From: Acuticoccus kalidii
Lineage (GTDB): Bacteria > Pseudomonadota > Alphaproteobacteria > Rhizobiales > Amorphaceae
Reading direction: 5' to 3'
DNA: 64,000 bases
NCBI RefSeq assembly: GCF_021556395.1
Contig: NZ_JAKGCS010000036.1
Span: 62,001-126,000 of the forward strand
Made by a program: the position numbers and the translations under genes. The notes below the pieces were generated by a model that saw only the letters and a program-made list of their open reading frames with translations, was not told the origin of the DNA and did no database searches. Positions 45,329 through 56,430 of the stretch are shown here, piece by piece; position 1 is the first letter of the stretch, and each line of letters begins with the position of its first letter.

Positions 45329-45418
45329 GAGAACTCGAGGGCCAAATAAACGTGCACCGCCGTGTGGACGCGACGATGCCTGACAGCTCAGCCGGGCGCC
45401 CTGTCGATGGAGTGAGCG

Positions 45419-46072
45419 ATGACGAGTGATGCCACCGCGTTCGAGCCGGATGTCGCCGCTGCGGGAAGCAAGCCCCCGACGCCGATCAGCATCATCGGCA
45501 TGTCTGGTTTGCGTGACATCATCATCGTCTCGACCTCGCTCGCGCTGCTCTACGCCCTCGTCGCCCTGATCTGGAGCGGCTCGCCGCTGATGGTACTCGG
45601 CGTGGTCGCGCTCGGCCTCTTCTACTGGACCTTCCTCGAGTACATCCTGCACCGCTGGATGCTGCACTGGGAGCCGGAGAAGAAGCACTATAAATTGATC
45701 CGCAAGTGCTTTCCCTCGCATCGGTCGCACCACAACGATCCGATGAAGGAGCGCATGAACATCATGCTGCAGCTCAAGATCACCGTGTATCTGTCGGTGG
45801 TCTATACGGCCTTCATGTGGGTGATCGGCGTGCCGCTGCCGGTGACGCTGGCGCTGAATGCCGGCGTGCTGCTCGGCTATCAGGCCTACGAATACGTGCA
45901 CGTCGCCTGCCATCATCTGCCGATGCGCAACGCCTGGGCGGCGCGGCTGAAGCGGCACCACGCGATCCACCACCATCGGGACGAGACGGCGAATTTCGGC
46001 GTGACGACCACGATCTGGGATTCGGTGTTCCGCACCACCTGGAAGCCCGCAAAGGCGCGCCAAGCGGCCTGA
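45419..46072 (+). CDS. Fatty acid hydroxylase / sterol desaturase family protein
   Basis: A 217-residue membrane di-iron enzyme. The histidine clusters of the superfamily are present in order: EYILHRWMLHW, PSHRSHHND, VHVACHH and RHHAIHHH. About four membrane helices (for example IIIVSTSLALLYALVALIW) surround them. Such enzymes hydroxylate or desaturate a lipid chain or sterol; the substrate is not evident. It sits on the opposite strand between rplT and pheS, which are adjacent in many related genomes. Confidence 0.88.
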   Translation: MTSDATAFEPDVAAAGSKPPTPISIIGMSGLRDIIIVSTSLALLYALVALIWSGSPLMVLGVVALGLFYWTFLEYILHRWMLHWEPEKKHYKLIRKCFPSHRSHHNDPMKERMNIMLQLKITVYLSVVYTAFMWVIGVPLPVTLALNAGVLLGYQAYEYVHVACHHLPMRNAWAARLKRHHAIHHHRDETANFGVTTTIWDSVFRTTWKPAKARQAA

Positions 46073-46295
46073 TCGGCCGCAGCGCGTTGGGCGCCGGGCA
46101 CCGCACACGGCCCCGGCGCGCCTGGCGGCGGCGTCTGGCGACACGTTCCCTCACATCGGCTAAGGCGAAGGTGGCCGGCCCGACGGCCACTTACGCAACA
46201 CCCAATTCTACGAGAGCGACGATCCGCGGGAAAGGTCCGGTCCGGCGCGCTTCGGCAGCGTCAAGCCGGGCGTGGCTCACTCTGTCCGGAAGGCA

Positions 46296-46330
46296 ATAAA
46301 AAAGGCGGGGCCGCGCGGCACCCGCCTTTT
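46296..46330 (-). terminator. Intrinsic terminator of rpmI-rplT
   Basis: On the reverse strand AAAAGGCGGG pairs with CCCGCCTTTT around a short loop and runs straight into T residues (TTTTTTATT). It lies 22 bases after the rplT stop. Confidence 0.85.
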
Positions 46331-46351
46331 CGCAATTCGCAGAAGCCGCGA

Positions 46352-46735
46352 TTACGCGGCAGCCGTGCCCTGAAGCTCGGCGGGGAGGGCGGCGCGGGCC
46401 TGCTCCACGATCGCCGCGAAGGCCGCGGGCTCGTGGATCGCGAGGTCGGCGAGCACCTTACGGTCGACCTCGATGCCGGCCTTGTTGAGGCCGTCGATCA
46501 GGCGGGCGTAGGTGAGGCCGAGCGGGCGAACGCCGGCGTTGATCCGCTGGATCCAGAGCGCACGGAAATTGCGCTTCTTCACCTTGCGGTCGCGATAGGC
46601 GTACTGGTTCGCCTTCTCGACGGCCTGCTTGGCGACGCGGATCGTGTTCTTGCGGCGGCCATAATAGCCTTTGGCCTGCTTCAGAACCTTCTTGTGCTTG
46701 GCGTGGGCGGTGACGCCGCGTTTAACGCGAGACAT
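46352..46735 (-). CDS. rplT: 50S ribosomal protein L20
   Basis: A 127-residue ribosomal protein opening [20 protein letters not shown], typical of L20, with a short Ala-rich C-terminal tail. It binds 23S rRNA early in 50S assembly. It follows rpmI by 20 bases and ends before a strong terminator, so the pair is one operon. infC, often the gene before rpmI, is not adjacent here. Confidence 0.98.
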   Translation of the reverse strand: MSRVKRGVTAHAKHKKVLKQAKGYYGRRKNTIRVAKQAVEKANQYAYRDRKVKKRNFRALWIQRINAGVRPLGLTYARLIDGLNKAGIEVDRKVLADLAIHEPAAFAAIVEQARAALPAELQGTAAA

Positions 46736-46755
46736 CTGTCAGCTCTCCTTCAGGC

Positions 46756-46953
46756 TCAGGCGTAGGGCATGAACGACTTGACGATCTTCTCGTCCTGCTT
46801 GGACAAGACCGTCGTGCCGCGGGCTTGGCGGATGAACTTCGTCGTCCGCTTGATCATGCCGTGCCGCTTGCCAGCCTGGGCGACCTTGACCCGACCTTTG
46901 GCGGTGATCTTGAAGCGCTTTTTGGCGCCCGATTTGGTCTTCATCTTGGGCAT
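46756..46953 (-). CDS. rpmI: 50S ribosomal protein L35
   Basis: A 65-residue basic protein opening [15 protein letters not shown], the standard L35 N-terminus, which fixes the start at 46953. It is the first gene of the rpmI-rplT operon. The 208 bases upstream to the recF stop hold its promoter and leader. Confidence 0.97.
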   Translation of the reverse strand: MPKMKTKSGAKKRFKITAKGRVKVAQAGKRHGMIKRTTKFIRQARGTTVLSKQDEKIVKSFMPYA

Positions 46954-47161
46954 TTCAATCTCCGGTTCGTCAGGCGGTCGCCGCGGCATGCCCGTGCGAT
47001 CCGGCACGAAGCCGGAATAGGCCGGGCGACCTTCTTAGTGCGAGCGCGCGATATAGCCCTTCCCGCCGCGTATGGCAACCATAGCGCGCCGAGAAGATGC
47101 CGTCAGGCCGCGTGCGCCGCTGCGCGATCCGGCGGATGGCGGTGCAGGGCGGTCCGCCCGC

Positions 47162-48286
47162 CTAACCCGTCTCGCCTGCGGGAGCGATCACGCCGGCCTC
47201 GACATGGAAGCGGTCGGCCCGGTCGCCGAGGGCGGTGAAGAGGGACGGATCCGTGCCCGTCATGAAGGTCTGCGCGCCGAGACCGTCGAGCGTGTCGTAG
47301 AGGGCGGCGCGGCGGCCGGGATCGAGATGGGCCGCGACCTCGTCGAGGAGGAGGACGGGCGCCTCGCCGGTCGTGCGGGCAACGAGCGCCGCATGGCCGA
47401 GCACGATGCCGATCAACAGCGCCTTCTGCTCGCCGGTCGAGGCGAGGGCGGCGGGCATGCTCTTCTCGACATGGGTGACGTCGAGATCGGCGCGATGCGG
47501 ACCGATGAGCGCCCGGCCGGCGGCGCGATCCTTCTGGCGGTTTTCCGAGAGGGTGAGGGCGTAGAGCACCTCGTCATGCTCACCGATCTCGCCGACGACG
47601 GAGACGATGGCGCGCGGAAAGTCGGCGCCGCCATTCTCGACGCGGTTCATCTGCGCAACGTTCAGCTTGGCGACGAGTTCGAGCCGCGCCCGGCCGATCG
47701 CGGCGCCATGCTCGGCCATCTCGCGCTCGACGGCGGCGAACCATTTGGGATCCGACACGCCGTCCTCGAACATGCGATTGCGCTGACGCATCGCGCGGTC
47801 GAACGCGTTGGAGCGGCGGCCATGTCCGGGATAGAGGGCGAGGGCGAGCCGGTCGATGAAGCGGCGCCGGTCCGAGGTTCCGCCGGTGAAGAGACCGTCC
47901 ATCGCCGGCGTCAGCCAAAGGACGCGGAGGCGATCGGTGAGATCGTCGACCTTGGCGTCTTCGCCATTGATGCGCACCTGGCGGCTGGTCGCGTAGGCGG
48001 CGAGGCCGGTGCCGATGGTGGTCTCGTCACCGTCCTTCTCGACGCGGGCATTGACCGTCCAGCCGCCGTCCCCGCCTTTGCGGGCCATCTGGCCATAGGT
48101 CGCGCGGCGCAGGCCCCGGCCAGGGGAGAGGAGGGAGATCGCCTCGAGGATGTTCGTCTTGCCGGCGCCGTTGGGGCCGGTGAACACGACGTGTCCCGCC
48201 TCGGCCTCGAACCGCGCGGCCTCGTAGTTGCGGAAATTCGTGAGCGCCAGCCGCTTCAGGCGGACGGCGCGTGCCGGGTCGGCCAC
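47162..48286 (-). CDS. recF: DNA replication/repair protein RecF
   Basis: A 374-residue SMC-like ATPase that loads RecA at gaps with RecO and RecR. Walker A GPNGAGKTN lies at 37-45, the signature region in LIGPHRADLDV, and Walker B in LLLDEVAAHLDPG. It follows dnaN by 10 bases on the same strand, the usual dnaN-recF arrangement. Confidence 0.95.
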   Translation of the reverse strand: MADPARAVRLKRLALTNFRNYEAARFEAEAGHVVFTGPNGAGKTNILEAISLLSPGRGLRRATYGQMARKGGDGGWTVNARVEKDGDETTIGTGLAAYATSRQVRINGEDAKVDDLTDRLRVLWLTPAMDGLFTGGTSDRRRFIDRLALALYPGHGRRSNAFDRAMRQRNRMFEDGVSDPKWFAAVEREMAEHGAAIGRARLELVAKLNVAQMNRVENGGADFPRAIVSVVGEIGEHDEVLYALTLSENRQKDRAAGRALIGPHRADLDVTHVEKSMPAALASTGEQKALLIGIVLGHAALVARTTGEAPVLLLDEVAAHLDPGRRAALYDTLDGLGAQTFMTGTDPSLFTALGDRADRFHVEAGVIAPAGETG

Positions 48287-48296
48287 GAGCGTCGCA

Positions 48297-49415
48297 TCAC
48301 ACGCGCATCGGCATCAGGACATAGAGCGTCTTCGCCGCGTCCCCGTCATGGATCAAGGTCGGCGAGCCGGGGTCGGCGAGTGCGAAGGTCGCGTTCTCGG
48401 AACCGAGCTGACCCGTGATGTCGAGAAGATATTTGGAGTTGAAGCCGATATCGATCGGCTCGGAATCGAAGTCGACGACGAGCTCGTCGGTCGCCGAGCC
48501 GGAGTCCGGGTTCACCACCGACAGGGTGAGCGTGCCGTCCGCGAGCGAGAGCTTCACTGCGCGGCCGCGCTCCGACGAGACGGTCGACACGCGGTCGACG
48601 GCGGAGGCGAAATCCACCCGGTCGACCTGCATGATCTTGGTGTTGTTCTTCGGGATCACGCGGTCATAATCGGGGAAGGTGCCGTCGATCAGCTTGGAGG
48701 TGAGGACGACGCTGCCGAAGGTGACGCGGATTTTCGTGTCGGACAGCTCGACCGCGATTTCACCGTCAGGATCGTCGAGCAGGCGCTGGAGTTCGCCGAC
48801 GGTTTTGCGCGGAACGATGATGCCGGGCATGCCGATCGCGCCTTCGGGGGCGGGCATCTGGGCCTGGGCGAGGCGGTGACCGTCGGTCGCGACGGCGCGC
48901 AGCATCTTGATGCCGTCGACGTCGATCGAGTGGAAATAGATGCCGTTCAGATAATAGCGCGTCTCTTCGGTGGAGATCGCGAACTGCGTGCGGTCGATCA
49001 GCCACTTGAGATCGCCGGCGGCGAGCTTGAAGCGGTGCGTGAACTCGCCGGCCGTGATGTCCGGATAGTCGCTCTCGGGCAGCATCTGGAGGGCAAAGCG
49101 CGAGCGGCCTGCCGACAGTGTCATCGTCGACCCGTCGGCATTGGTGTCGAGCGAGATGCGGGCGCCTTCGGGAATCTTGCGCACGATGTCGTGCAGCATA
49201 TGGGCGGGCACGGTGATGGTGCCCGGCTGGTCGACCGCCGCCTCGACCGTCTCGACCAGTTCGAGATCGAGGTCGGTCGCCTTCAGCGTGAGCTGAGCGC
49301 CGTCCGCCTTGATGAGGACGTTCGAGAGGATCGGGATCGTATTGCGCCGCTCGACCACACGCTGGACATGGCTGAGCGGCTTCAACAGATGGGCCCGTTC
49401 GAGGGTCGCACGCAT
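48297..49415 (-). CDS. dnaN: DNA polymerase III beta sliding clamp
   Basis: A 372-residue three-domain clamp opening MRATLERAHLLKPLSHVQRVVERRNTIP-type, with conserved VLTSKLIDGTFPDYDRVIP in the middle domain and the C-terminal VLMPMRV tail of beta clamps. The start at 49415 is preferred over an in-frame ATG 75 bases upstream because it matches family N-termini. It is separated from dnaA by a strong terminator, so it probably has its own promoter in the 108-base gap. Confidence 0.97.
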   Translation of the reverse strand: MRATLERAHLLKPLSHVQRVVERRNTIPILSNVLIKADGAQLTLKATDLDLELVETVEAAVDQPGTITVPAHMLHDIVRKIPEGARISLDTNADGSTMTLSAGRSRFALQMLPESDYPDITAGEFTHRFKLAAGDLKWLIDRTQFAISTEETRYYLNGIYFHSIDVDGIKMLRAVATDGHRLAQAQMPAPEGAIGMPGIIVPRKTVGELQRLLDDPDGEIAVELSDTKIRVTFGSVVLTSKLIDGTFPDYDRVIPKNNTKIMQVDRVDFASAVDRVSTVSSERGRAVKLSLADGTLTLSVVNPDSGSATDELVVDFDSEPIDIGFNSKYLLDITGQLGSENATFALADPGSPTLIHDGDAAKTLYVLMPMRV

Positions 49416-49465
49416 AACAATTCCGTCGGAAAAGGCGCGGAGGCTCTCCGCTGGGCGCTTACGTT

Positions 49466-49499
49466 GAACAAGAAAGAGCCGGGCATGCAAGCCCGGCTC
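49466..49499 (-). terminator. Intrinsic terminator of dnaA
   Basis: A perfect 9-bp stem, GAGCCGGGC with GCCCGGCTC (49476-49499), is followed on the reverse strand by TTTCTTGTT. It lies 24 bases after the dnaA stop and before dnaN. Confidence 0.85.
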
Positions 49500-49523
49500 G
49501 TGCGTCCTGGACGCCTTTCGGTC

Positions 49524-50993
49524 CTACTGATCGAGGAGGCGCTTCAGAGTCTCAATATCCTCCGCGACTTGGGGATCGCGGTCGATCATCTCCTCGACCT
49601 TACGGACGGCGTGGAGAACCGTGGTGTGATCGCGATTTCCGAATCGGCGGCCGATTTCCGGGAGCGAACGCGGGGTCAGCGTCTTCGACAGATACATCGC
49701 AATCTGGCGTGGGCGAACGATGACGCGGGTCCGGCGGGCCGACACGAGATCCTGACGCGAGACACCGAAATGCTGCGAGGTCACGCGCTGGATGTCCTCG
49801 ATCTTCGGGCGGCGCGTTTCGCGGGCCTTCAACAGGTCGCGCAGCGCGATCTCGGCCATCTTGAGGTCGATCGGCGTCGAGGTGAGCTGGTTGTGCGCCA
49901 CGAGGCGGTTCACCGCGCCGTCCAGGTCGCGACCGTTGGTCGTGACCGATCGGGCAACGAAGTCAACGACCTCGTCCGGGAAAACGAGCTGGTCGAAGAT
50001 CTCCTTCTGCGCCGCGATGCGGTGCTCGAGGATGTGGCGGCGCATCGAATAATCCGGCACGTCGAGTTCGACGAGGAGGCCACCGCCGAGGCGCGAGCGA
50101 ACCCGCGGCTCGAGGCCGTCGAGATCGTTGGGCGCGCGGTCGGCCGCGATCACCACCTGCCGCTGCGAGTCGACGAGCGTGGTGAGGGTGTGGCCGAACT
50201 CCTCGTGCACCTTGGTGCCGTTGAGGAATTGCAGGTCATCGATGATCAGAATGTCGATTTCGCGCAGGACGTCCTTGAAGGAGAGCGTGCTCTTGTTCCG
50301 GATCGCCTGGACGAACCGATACATGAAGTATTCGGCGGTGAGGTAAAGAACACGGCGATGCGGATTTGCCGTGCGCACCGAATTCGCGATGGCTTGAAGG
50401 AGATGTGTCTTGCCGAGACCCACCGCTGCGGAGATGAACAGCGGATTATAAGGAACGCGATCGCCGGGCTGCGCGTCGGCCACCTTCTTCGCGGCCGCGA
50501 CGGCGAGTGCGTTGGAGGGGCCCTCCACGAGATTATGGAAGGTGTACCGCGTTTCGAGAGGGGAGCCTTCGAGACCGCCGGAGAGATTGGAGCTGGTCGG
50601 AACCGGCGTGTCGGCCTGGCGATGCGGGGCGGGGCTCGCCTGCGGAGCGGGGCCCGCGCGGTTCGGTGCGGTCGCGCCGGGCTGCTGCGCGGCCTTCGGA
50701 CGCAGCGCGCCACGCACCTTGAACCGGACCTCGGTCAGGCTGGAGTCCAGCTTCCGGAACCGCTGGAGAATCTCGGGTCCGTAATTGTTTTGCGTCCAAT
50801 GCCGGATGAACGGCGTCGGCGTCGACAGCACGACGACGGTCCCGGCAAGGCCCTCGAACTCGATCCGCTCAAACCACGACGTATAGATGTCCTCGCCGTG
50901 GGCCGCCCGCAGTTCGGCCTGAATGCGCTGCCAAAAGGCACGACCCGCATCAGCCTCGTCTTCGCTGAATGTCGAAGGCACTAGGGCTGTCAT
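49524..50993 (-). CDS. dnaA: Chromosomal replication initiator DnaA
   Basis: A 489-residue initiator. Domain I (1 to about 85) is followed by a Pro/Ala-rich linker (about 95-140), then the AAA+ domain with Walker A GLGKTHLL (about 191-198) and Walker B LIIDDLQFL, and the C-terminal DNA-binding domain with NRDHTTVLHAVRKVEE (about 452-467). AGGAGATTG lies before the start. A rhodanese gene intrudes between dnaA and the AT-rich region upstream. Confidence 0.97.
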   Translation of the reverse strand: MTALVPSTFSEDEADAGRAFWQRIQAELRAAHGEDIYTSWFERIEFEGLAGTVVVLSTPTPFIRHWTQNNYGPEILQRFRKLDSSLTEVRFKVRGALRPKAAQQPGATAPNRAGPAPQASPAPHRQADTPVPTSSNLSGGLEGSPLETRYTFHNLVEGPSNALAVAAAKKVADAQPGDRVPYNPLFISAAVGLGKTHLLQAIANSVRTANPHRRVLYLTAEYFMYRFVQAIRNKSTLSFKDVLREIDILIIDDLQFLNGTKVHEEFGHTLTTLVDSQRQVVIAADRAPNDLDGLEPRVRSRLGGGLLVELDVPDYSMRRHILEHRIAAQKEIFDQLVFPDEVVDFVARSVTTNGRDLDGAVNRLVAHNQLTSTPIDLKMAEIALRDLLKARETRRPKIEDIQRVTSQHFGVSRQDLVSARRTRVIVRPRQIAMYLSKTLTPRSLPEIGRRFGNRDHTTVLHAVRKVEEMIDRDPQVAEDIETLKRLLDQ

Positions 50994-51127
50994 TCCTCAC
51001 AATCTCCTTTCTAATCCCTAAGCGTAGGGCTCGGCTTTGTCCCGGTCACACGGACACACCTCACCGGTCCGGCGACCGGGTGCGCCGGGGGGATCTCGTC
51101 TGTTCTACTGATTACGCGCAGTATTCG

Positions 51128-51559
51128 TTAGGATTGCCGCCAAGGAAGGTTCGACGCCTTCCAACCGGCGCGCTGTCCGCGATGCCCGTTACCGTCCGGC
51201 GGCCCTTCGAAGCCGTCTTGGATGTTGTAGCACCGTTCATAACCCATTGAATTAGCAAGTTTTGCCGCAGCCAAACTGCGCACGCCGCTGCGGCAAAGGA
51301 AATAGAGCGGAGCGGACCGGTCGGGACAGGTCTCGCTCAGCGCGGCGCCGAATTGGGGTTGCACGTCCATCGTCGGAAAGGTCTGCCACTCGATGAGCAC
51401 CGGGTCGGATTCGGTCTCGGAGAGATCGGGCAGGCCGACATAAGTCCACTCGGCGCGAGTCCGCACATCGACGAGCCGTGCGCGCGGATCGGACTTCAGC
51501 GCGGCATAGGTCTCGCCAGGGGTGGCATCGGAGACGGGGGTGTCCGAGGTTGTGGACAT
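51128..51559 (-). CDS. Rhodanese-like domain protein
   Basis: A 143-residue single-domain rhodanese. The catalytic Cys is C89 in the loop CRSGVRS, and the N-terminal LVDVRTRAEWTYVGLPDL fits the family. It could act as a sulfur carrier. The start at 51559 follows a short non-conserved in-frame extension. It lies 134 bases before dnaA on the same strand, so it may be co-transcribed with dnaA. Confidence 0.9.
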   Translation of the reverse strand: MSTTSDTPVSDATPGETYAALKSDPRARLVDVRTRAEWTYVGLPDLSETESDPVLIEWQTFPTMDVQPQFGAALSETCPDRSAPLYFLCRSGVRSLAAAKLANSMGYERCYNIQDGFEGPPDGNGHRGQRAGWKASNLPWRQS

Positions 51560-52510
51560 CGACAAAGCTTCCTCATTCGGACAATTCAATGTCCGGCGAC
51601 CTTGGACGAAATGGCTAAGGTGATCGGGTGTTTAAGCCGTCGGGCTCGTGAACGCTAGGTCACCATCATGACCATGATGCATGACTGCGTCTCGCAATCA
51701 GTACGTGCAATCAAGGTCATGGTTTAAACCCTCTTCAGAACTTCACTCAGCCCTTCATGGTGGCCGAGCCATTTATTCCTGGAGGCATCGGGCTGCCCCG
51801 TCGGTGGAGTGAATGAACCACGCGGCGGCGTTGGGAGCAAGTCCAAATGGTGGGTTGACATTAACGTCAGTCTTCGAAAATGCCGCAATTCCTGTGGCGT
51901 TTTGCGGTAAACGAATTAAAAAACACCTTGCAATGCAGGTAGTTCGTTCATGATCCGGTAAGGTGCGCAGAAAGTGCGGTAAGCGCCCTGAAAAAATTCA
52001 CTTGACTTTCACATAACCTACATAAAAGCCGGCTAACAAATGCAACCTTAGGTAACATGTTGATATTGCTGACAATTTTCTAGCCGATCGCGGCGAAAAG
52101 TGCATTTCGCGCAGAATCAAGTGCCCTGTATCGTCCACAGGGATGGGTAAATCCCAGGACAGCGTGGAAAAGCGAATCGGGCCATTCCATTTCGCAGCGC
52201 ATTGAGGCAGCCGCGAACACCACAAACGCCGGCGTCTCCCCGAACGGTTTCGACCGTTCCGCTAGGCCAAGCATGCGAACGCGCCGGGCGCGATCTTGCC
52301 TGTCGTCTCGATGTCAGTCGGGGAGATAGGAGCCACGTCGCATTCGACAAGTCGAAAAAACGACGGCTCGGTGCGCCACTTCGTCAACTCGGGAACATGG
52401 CCGAATGGCCGCCGGAGCGAGAGGGTGGCGGGGCGGGCGCAACACAATCGGTCGCGGCCCGCCTAGCGTTGACGGTCGGCGCCAGCATGCCGGCGTCGAC
52501 GGGCGTCGTG
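51560..52510. other. 951-bp AT-rich gene-free region upstream of dnaA block
   Basis: The stretch from about 51840 to 52110 is far more A+T-rich than its surroundings. It holds CGGTAA three times (51905, 51956, 51977), the inverted repeat CATCATG-AC-CATGATG at 51664-51679 and the palindrome GGTTTAAACC at 51721. No perfect DnaA box (TTATCCACA) is seen; the nearest match is TCGTCCACA at 52131-52139. It may be a promoter or control region, or an origin candidate, but the latter is weak. Short open frames here show no family features. Confidence 0.5.
51721..51730. promoter_or_regulatory. Second copy of palindrome GGTTTAAACC
   Basis: The 13-mer CATGGTTTAAACC (51718-51730) repeats the sequence at the DUF892 start (11959-11971). 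Here it precedes a 21-codon reverse frame (51655-51720) that I do not consider a supported gene. Confidence 0.3.
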
Positions 52511-52774
52511 TCAGGCGAGGGCCTTCACGCGCTGCGCGAGGCGGGACATCTTCCGCGAGGCGGTGTTCTTGTGAAGGATGCCCTTCGTCGCCGCACGCAT
52601 GATTTCCGGCTGCGCGGTCTTCAATGCGGACTGCGCGGCGGTCTTGTCGCCGGACAGGATCGCCTCTTCGACCTTGCGCACGAAGGTGCGCATGCGCGAA
52701 CGGCGCGCGGTGTTGATGTCGGTCCGCTTCTTCAGCTTGCGGACCATCTTTTGGGCGGACTTGGTATTAGCCAT
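52511..52774 (-). CDS. rpsT: 30S ribosomal protein S20
   Basis: An 87-residue basic helical protein opening [18 protein letters not shown], typical of S20. It binds 16S rRNA in 30S assembly. Its position upstream of the dnaA region on the same strand is the usual alphaproteobacterial order. Confidence 0.98.
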   Translation of the reverse strand: MANTKSAQKMVRKLKKRTDINTARRSRMRTFVRKVEEAILSGDKTAAQSALKTAQPEIMRAATKGILHKNTASRKMSRLAQRVKALA

Positions 52775-52859
52775 CTACTCTTCCGTTGAGCGGTCGGCAC
52801 ACGTTCCGACCAAAGGATTGACCCGCGCGCCTAGCTTGTCCTCGACAAATGGTCAAGTC

Positions 52860-53636
52860 TTATCGGTTCTTAAAGGCCGCTTTCCGCTTTTCTGCGAAGG
52901 CGGCCATGCCCTCTTTTTGATCGTCGGTCGCGAACAGGGCATGGAACAGGCGGCGTTCGAATTTGACGCCTTCGGCGAGCGAACCCTCGAAGGCGCGGTT
53001 GACGCTTTCCTTGGCGGCGACGAGCGAAGGATGCGATTTTTCCGCGATCGCCGTGGCGACGGCCTTGGCCTCGTCCATCAGGGATGCGGCCGGGACGACG
53101 CGGGCGACGAGCCCGGAGCGTTCCGCTTCGTCCGCATCCATCATCCGGCCGGTGAGGATCAGGTCCATCGCCTTCGCCTTGCCGATCGCGCGGGTGAGGC
53201 GCTGCGTGCCCCCCGCGCCCGGCATGACGCCGAGATTGATCTCGGGCTGGCCGAACTTGGCGCTGTCGGCGGCGATGATGAGATCGCACATCATGGCGAC
53301 CTCGCAACCCCCGCCGAGCGCGAAGCCCGAAACCGCCGCAATCAGCGGCTTGCGCATCGTTCCGATGCGGTCCCAGCTCGAAATGAAGTCATTCATATAG
53401 GCGTCGGTGAAGGACAGCGACGCCATTTCTTTGATGTCGGCCCCGGCGGCGAAGGCGCGCTCCGAGCCGGTGAGGATCATGCAGCCGATCGCGGGATCGG
53501 CGTCGAACGCGCGCAGCGCCTCGACCGTTTCGTCGACGAGCTGCGCGTTGAGCGCGTTGAGCGCCTTCGGACGGTTGAGCGTCACGATGCCGACCGCGCC
53601 GTCGCGCTCCGTCAAAATGGTCTCGTAGTCCGCCAT
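52860..53636 (-). CDS. Enoyl-CoA hydratase
   Basis: A 258-residue crotonase that hydrates 2-enoyl-CoA in fatty acid beta-oxidation. The oxyanion and catalytic regions [26 protein letters not shown] and [16 protein letters not shown] are intact, with both catalytic Glu in place. It precedes rpsT by 85 bases on the same strand. Short-chain specificity is likely but not proven. Confidence 0.93.
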   Translation of the reverse strand: MADYETILTERDGAVGIVTLNRPKALNALNAQLVDETVEALRAFDADPAIGCMILTGSERAFAAGADIKEMASLSFTDAYMNDFISSWDRIGTMRKPLIAAVSGFALGGGCEVAMMCDLIIAADSAKFGQPEINLGVMPGAGGTQRLTRAIGKAKAMDLILTGRMMDADEAERSGLVARVVPAASLMDEAKAVATAIAEKSHPSLVAAKESVNRAFEGSLAEGVKFERRLFHALFATDDQKEGMAAFAEKRKAAFKNR

Positions 53637-53813
53637 GGCGTTCTCCGCGTTCAGAACGGTCTGGTAGAGCGAGGACGCGATGCTTTCAAGCCGTCGGTCG
53701 ACGTGACAGAGGCCGCGTCAGGCGCTATCCGCGTCGAAAACCGCGATGAGGACCGATGACCGTTCCATTCTCCGCTGCCGCCGCCCGCTTCGCGCCAGCC
53801 CCCGGATACGCGC

Positions 53814-54929
53814 ATGGCTGATGCCCGCCCGACGACGGTCATCGCCCGCTATGAGAGCCTGGTGCGCCATGACGAAATGAAGCGCGATGCGGCGCAAGTG
53901 GCCATCGCGCACCGGCTCGATTCCGTCGTCGACGATCTGCGCGAGGAGGCCGCCGGCCGGCTCACCCGCTTCCTGCGCCGGCGCAAGGCCAAGGCGGTGC
54001 GCGGCCTTTATGTCTGGGGCTCGGTCGGCCGCGGCAAGACGATGCTGATGGACCTCTTTTATCAAGCGGTCCCCATCGAGGCGAAGCGGCGCGTCCACTT
54101 CAACGACTTCATGGCCGACGCGCACAATCGCATCGCCCGTTTGAGGAGCGAGACGTCGGACGATGCCGTGCTCGCCTGTGCCGAGGAGATCGCCGACGAG
54201 GCGCGCGTCCTCTGCTTCGACGAGTTCGCCGTCACCGACATTGCCGACGCGATGATCCTGTCGCGTCTGTTCGCCCGGATTTTCGAGAAGGGCGTCACGC
54301 TCGTCGCGACGTCGAATGTCGCGCCGAACGACCTTTATGATGGCGGGCTCAACCGGCAGCTCTTCGTGCCGTTCATCCGCCTTCTCGACCAGCACGTCGA
54401 GGTCGTCCGCCTCGACACGCCGCGCGATTATCGGCTCGACCGGCTGGAGGACCACCGCGTCTGGTTCCAGCCCGGCGATGTCGGCTTCGAGCGGCTTTGG
54501 CGCGCGCTGCTCGGCGATCGCGAGGCCAAGCCCACCGAGGTGCCGGTGAAGTCGCGCAAGGTCCATGTGCGCCGCGCGGCCGGCGGGGTCGCGCGATTCT
54601 CGTTCGCTGAATTGTGCGAGGCGCCGCTCGCGGCGGTGGATTTCCTCGCGCTCGCCAAGCGCTTCCATACGATCTTTCTCGAGGGTTGCCCGGTCATGAC
54701 GCCGGCCCAGCGCGAGACGGTGCGGCGCTTCATCGTCCTCATCGATGTCCTTTATGATCAGAAGGTTCGCCTCGTCGTGACCGCCGCGGCCGAGCCCGAC
54801 GGGCTGTTTCAGCCGGGTGAGGGTGGGGCGCGGGAGGAGGCGTTCGCCTTCGCCCGGACGGCCTCGCGACTCTATGAGATGCGCTCGGCGAGCTACCTTC
54901 ACGATGCGGAAACGACGCCGCTCACTTGA
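53814..54929 (+). CDS. zapE: AFG1-like ATPase ZapE
   Basis: A 371-residue AFG1/ZapE family P-loop ATPase. Walker A GSVGRGKT is at 69-76, Walker B lies in VLCFDEFAVTDI, and ATSNVAPNDLYDGGLNR is conserved. In E. coli ZapE associates with the division ring. It sits directly before mdh in a typical rhizobial arrangement and is 84 bases upstream of it. Confidence 0.93.
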   Translation: MADARPTTVIARYESLVRHDEMKRDAAQVAIAHRLDSVVDDLREEAAGRLTRFLRRRKAKAVRGLYVWGSVGRGKTMLMDLFYQAVPIEAKRRVHFNDFMADAHNRIARLRSETSDDAVLACAEEIADEARVLCFDEFAVTDIADAMILSRLFARIFEKGVTLVATSNVAPNDLYDGGLNRQLFVPFIRLLDQHVEVVRLDTPRDYRLDRLEDHRVWFQPGDVGFERLWRALLGDREAKPTEVPVKSRKVHVRRAAGGVARFSFAELCEAPLAAVDFLALAKRFHTIFLEGCPVMTPAQRETVRRFIVLIDVLYDQKVRLVVTAAAEPDGLFQPGEGGAREEAFAFARTASRLYEMRSASYLHDAETTPLT

Positions 54930-54953
54930 TCTGGCCTTGCGAATGCGGCTTGA

Positions 54954-56430
<1,477 letters not shown>

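Noticed and set aside
48228..50984. 918-codon forward frame antisense to dnaN and dnaA
   Set aside because: Both genes on the other strand are certain; the frame has no family motif and crosses a strong terminator.
51655..51720. 21-codon reverse ORF after the second GGTTTAAACC copy
   Set aside because: It is too short, with no family resemblance. Its only support is the resemblance of its leader to that of the DUF892 gene.
51560..52510. Replication origin (oriC)
   Set aside because: The region is AT-rich near dnaA, but no perfect DnaA box or box cluster is visible and alphaproteobacterial origins are often elsewhere, so it is listed only as a gene-free region.
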